Below are positions 44,157-44,985 of a stretch of DNA of 44,985 bases, one piece after another. Location of the stretch: contig CAMVAN010000003.1 of NCBI GenBank assembly GCA_947165475.1, forward strand, positions 1-44,985, given 5' to 3'. Under the pieces are notes generated by a model, which had not been told where the DNA came from, searched no databases, and was given only the letters and a program-made list of their open reading frames with translations. The first letter of the stretch is position 1, and each line of letters starts with the position of its first letter. This stretch comes from an uncultured Caryophanales bacterium. Its GTDB lineage: Bacteria > Bacillota_I > Bacilli_A > RF39 > UBA660. The position numbers were made by a program, and so were the translations under genes.

Positions 44157-44687
44157 TCATTTTTTTAAAGTATATTCTTTTATCTCACAATTCTTAAGTC
44201 CTCTATTTAGAAAATGTCCATCTCCCATACCTTCAAAATAAAAACTAAATGCTTTTGAAACTCCACTATGAGCAACTATTAAGACAGTATTGTAATCCTC
44301 ATCTTTTAATTCATCTAAAAACTCTTGTATTCTATCAAATAAGTGAGAAACCAACTCCTCATTATCATAATGAATAGTAGAATTATAATTCCAAAATTCA
44401 TCACGATCAAAAGTTGAATTAGGTTTCCCATCTAAATTTCCAGCTTCCCGTTCTCTAAGTCGATTATCAATAATAATCTCCTTATGATGTACATTAATAA
44501 TTTCTGCCGTATGATAAGCTCGAACTAAAGGAGAAGAAATAACAATATCGTAATCGATTTTAGCAACATCATCTTTAAGCTCTTCTGCTTGTTTTATTCC
44601 AGTATCATTTAAATCTTCATCTACAGTAGTATAAATCTTTAAAAGATTCGATTGGCACTCACCATGTCTTATTAAATAAACTTTCAT
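44157..44687 (-). CDS. Histidine phosphatase (phosphoglycerate-mutase-like)
   Basis: 176 residues from the ATG at 44687 (GGAGG eight bases upstream; a longer start begins inside it). LIRHGE with catalytic His8, SSPLVRAYHTAEI, REREAGNLDG and VAHSG with the second His. A phosphatase or mutase of the phosphoglycerate-mutase superfamily; substrate unknown. Confidence 0.92.
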   Translation of the reverse strand: MKVYLIRHGECQSNLLKIYTTVDEDLNDTGIKQAEELKDDVAKIDYDIVISSPLVRAYHTAEIINVHHKEIIIDNRLREREAGNLDGKPNSTFDRDEFWNYNSTIHYDNEELVSHLFDRIQEFLDELKDEDYNTVLIVAHSGVSKAFSFYFEGMGDGHFLNRGLKNCEIKEYTLKK

Positions 44688-44711
44688 ACTAATTTCCTCC
44701 ATATTTTTTTA

Positions 44712-44985
44712 TCATATATATACCTCATTCCTCATATAATTATCAAATATTTCACTTAATTTTTTCTTTACTTCTTGATAACTTTTAGGCCATTTCATAT
44801 ATCCACTTGCTTCAATCTCTTGATTATTACCATAACTCACACTAAAAGAAAAAGAATTTCCATCTAATACATTCTTATCATATTTATGAAAATTATTCCA
44901 TCTCGCAACATGATATTGTTTTAAAATAATTTCTATTTCTTTTAAAATTTTTTTATCAACTTCATATTCCTTAGCATCTTCATAA
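44712..44985 (-). CDS. Partial hypothetical protein (C-terminal part)
   Basis: The frame enters from the right edge and ends in TGA at 44712. 90 residues are visible: ARWNNFHKYDKNVLDGNSFSFS, IEASGYMKWPKSY and a helical end. Resembles a small clostridial protein family of unknown function. The start is outside the window. Confidence 0.6.
   Translation of the reverse strand, partial: YEDAKEYEVDKKILKEIEIILKQYHVARWNNFHKYDKNVLDGNSFSFSVSYGNNQEIEASGYMKWPKSYQEVKKKLSEIFDNYMRNEVYI

Noticed and set aside
28000..44985. Integron cassette array.
   Set aside because: The gene set looks cassette-like, but no attC-like inverted repeats recur between genes and no integrase is seen.
1..44985. CRISPR array, rRNA or tRNA genes.
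   Set aside because: No regularly spaced direct repeats of CRISPR size, no tRNA cloverleaf or rRNA sequence noticed on either strand by eye.

Overview
The window is very A+T-rich DNA (roughly 27-30% G+C by eye) with strong AGGAGG-type ribosome binding sites, the standard bacterial code, an S-box (SAM-I) riboswitch, BspA/DUF285-type leucine-rich surface proteins and many small enzymes. This fits a low-G+C Firmicute or Mollicutes-related gut-type bacterium. I cannot name the species. Almost every gene lies on the minus strand. The exceptions are a TetR regulator and a small island near 16 kb.

Layout, left to right. 0-2.8 kb: an ABC exporter (ATPase, permease and a 28-residue membrane peptide), then a membrane-protein gene cut into three frames by two short tandem duplications. 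3-6.6 kb: a YqfO-type PII-like protein, an unknown coiled-coil membrane protein, a frameshifted endonuclease/exonuclease/phosphatase gene, intergenic DNA with paired octamer repeats, and a broken alpha/beta hydrolase gene behind a SAM-I riboswitch with promoter and terminator. 6.8-14.8 kb: a tightly packed nine-gene operon (SDR oxidoreductase, phosphomannose-isomerase-like cupin, HAD phosphatase, APH-like kinase, NodU/CmcH-type O-carbamoyltransferase, nucleotidyltransferase, kinase-NUDIX fusion, thymidylate-kinase-like protein, NUDIX hydrolase). This is the best candidate here for an undescribed small-molecule or nucleotide-modification pathway. 15-16.4 kb: a broken nitroreductase gene and the plus-strand island. 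16.4-21.3 kb: a MacB/FtsX-type ABC exporter, a broken FeoA-like gene and a ZIP metal transporter, with a divergent TetR regulator and a clear operator. 21.3-23.2 kb: a GNAT acetyltransferase, a CPBP protease and a decayed XRE/zinc-ribbon gene. 23.4-27.9 kb: two paralogous DUF285 repeat surface proteins, a tiny membrane protein and a DUF4230 protein. 28-45 kb: a long co-directional series of mostly unrelated small genes. It holds NUDIX hydrolases, HAD phosphatases, an endonuclease/exonuclease/phosphatase enzyme, a metallophosphoesterase, a histidine phosphatase, a transglutaminase-like protein, dihydrofolate reductase, an ABC-2 exporter, a DMT transporter and several unknowns, mixed with broken genes.

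The main themes are nucleotide/phosphate-ester chemistry (five NUDIX domains, three HAD enzymes, three P-loop nucleotide-kinase-like genes, three polymerase-beta-type or APH-type transferases) and active gene decay. About a dozen genes carry frameshifts in homopolymer runs, premature stops, deletions or tandem duplications. Either the organism is shedding accessory genes, some loci switch by slippage, or part of the damage is assembly error. Stop codons and 10-16 bp duplications argue that much of it is real.
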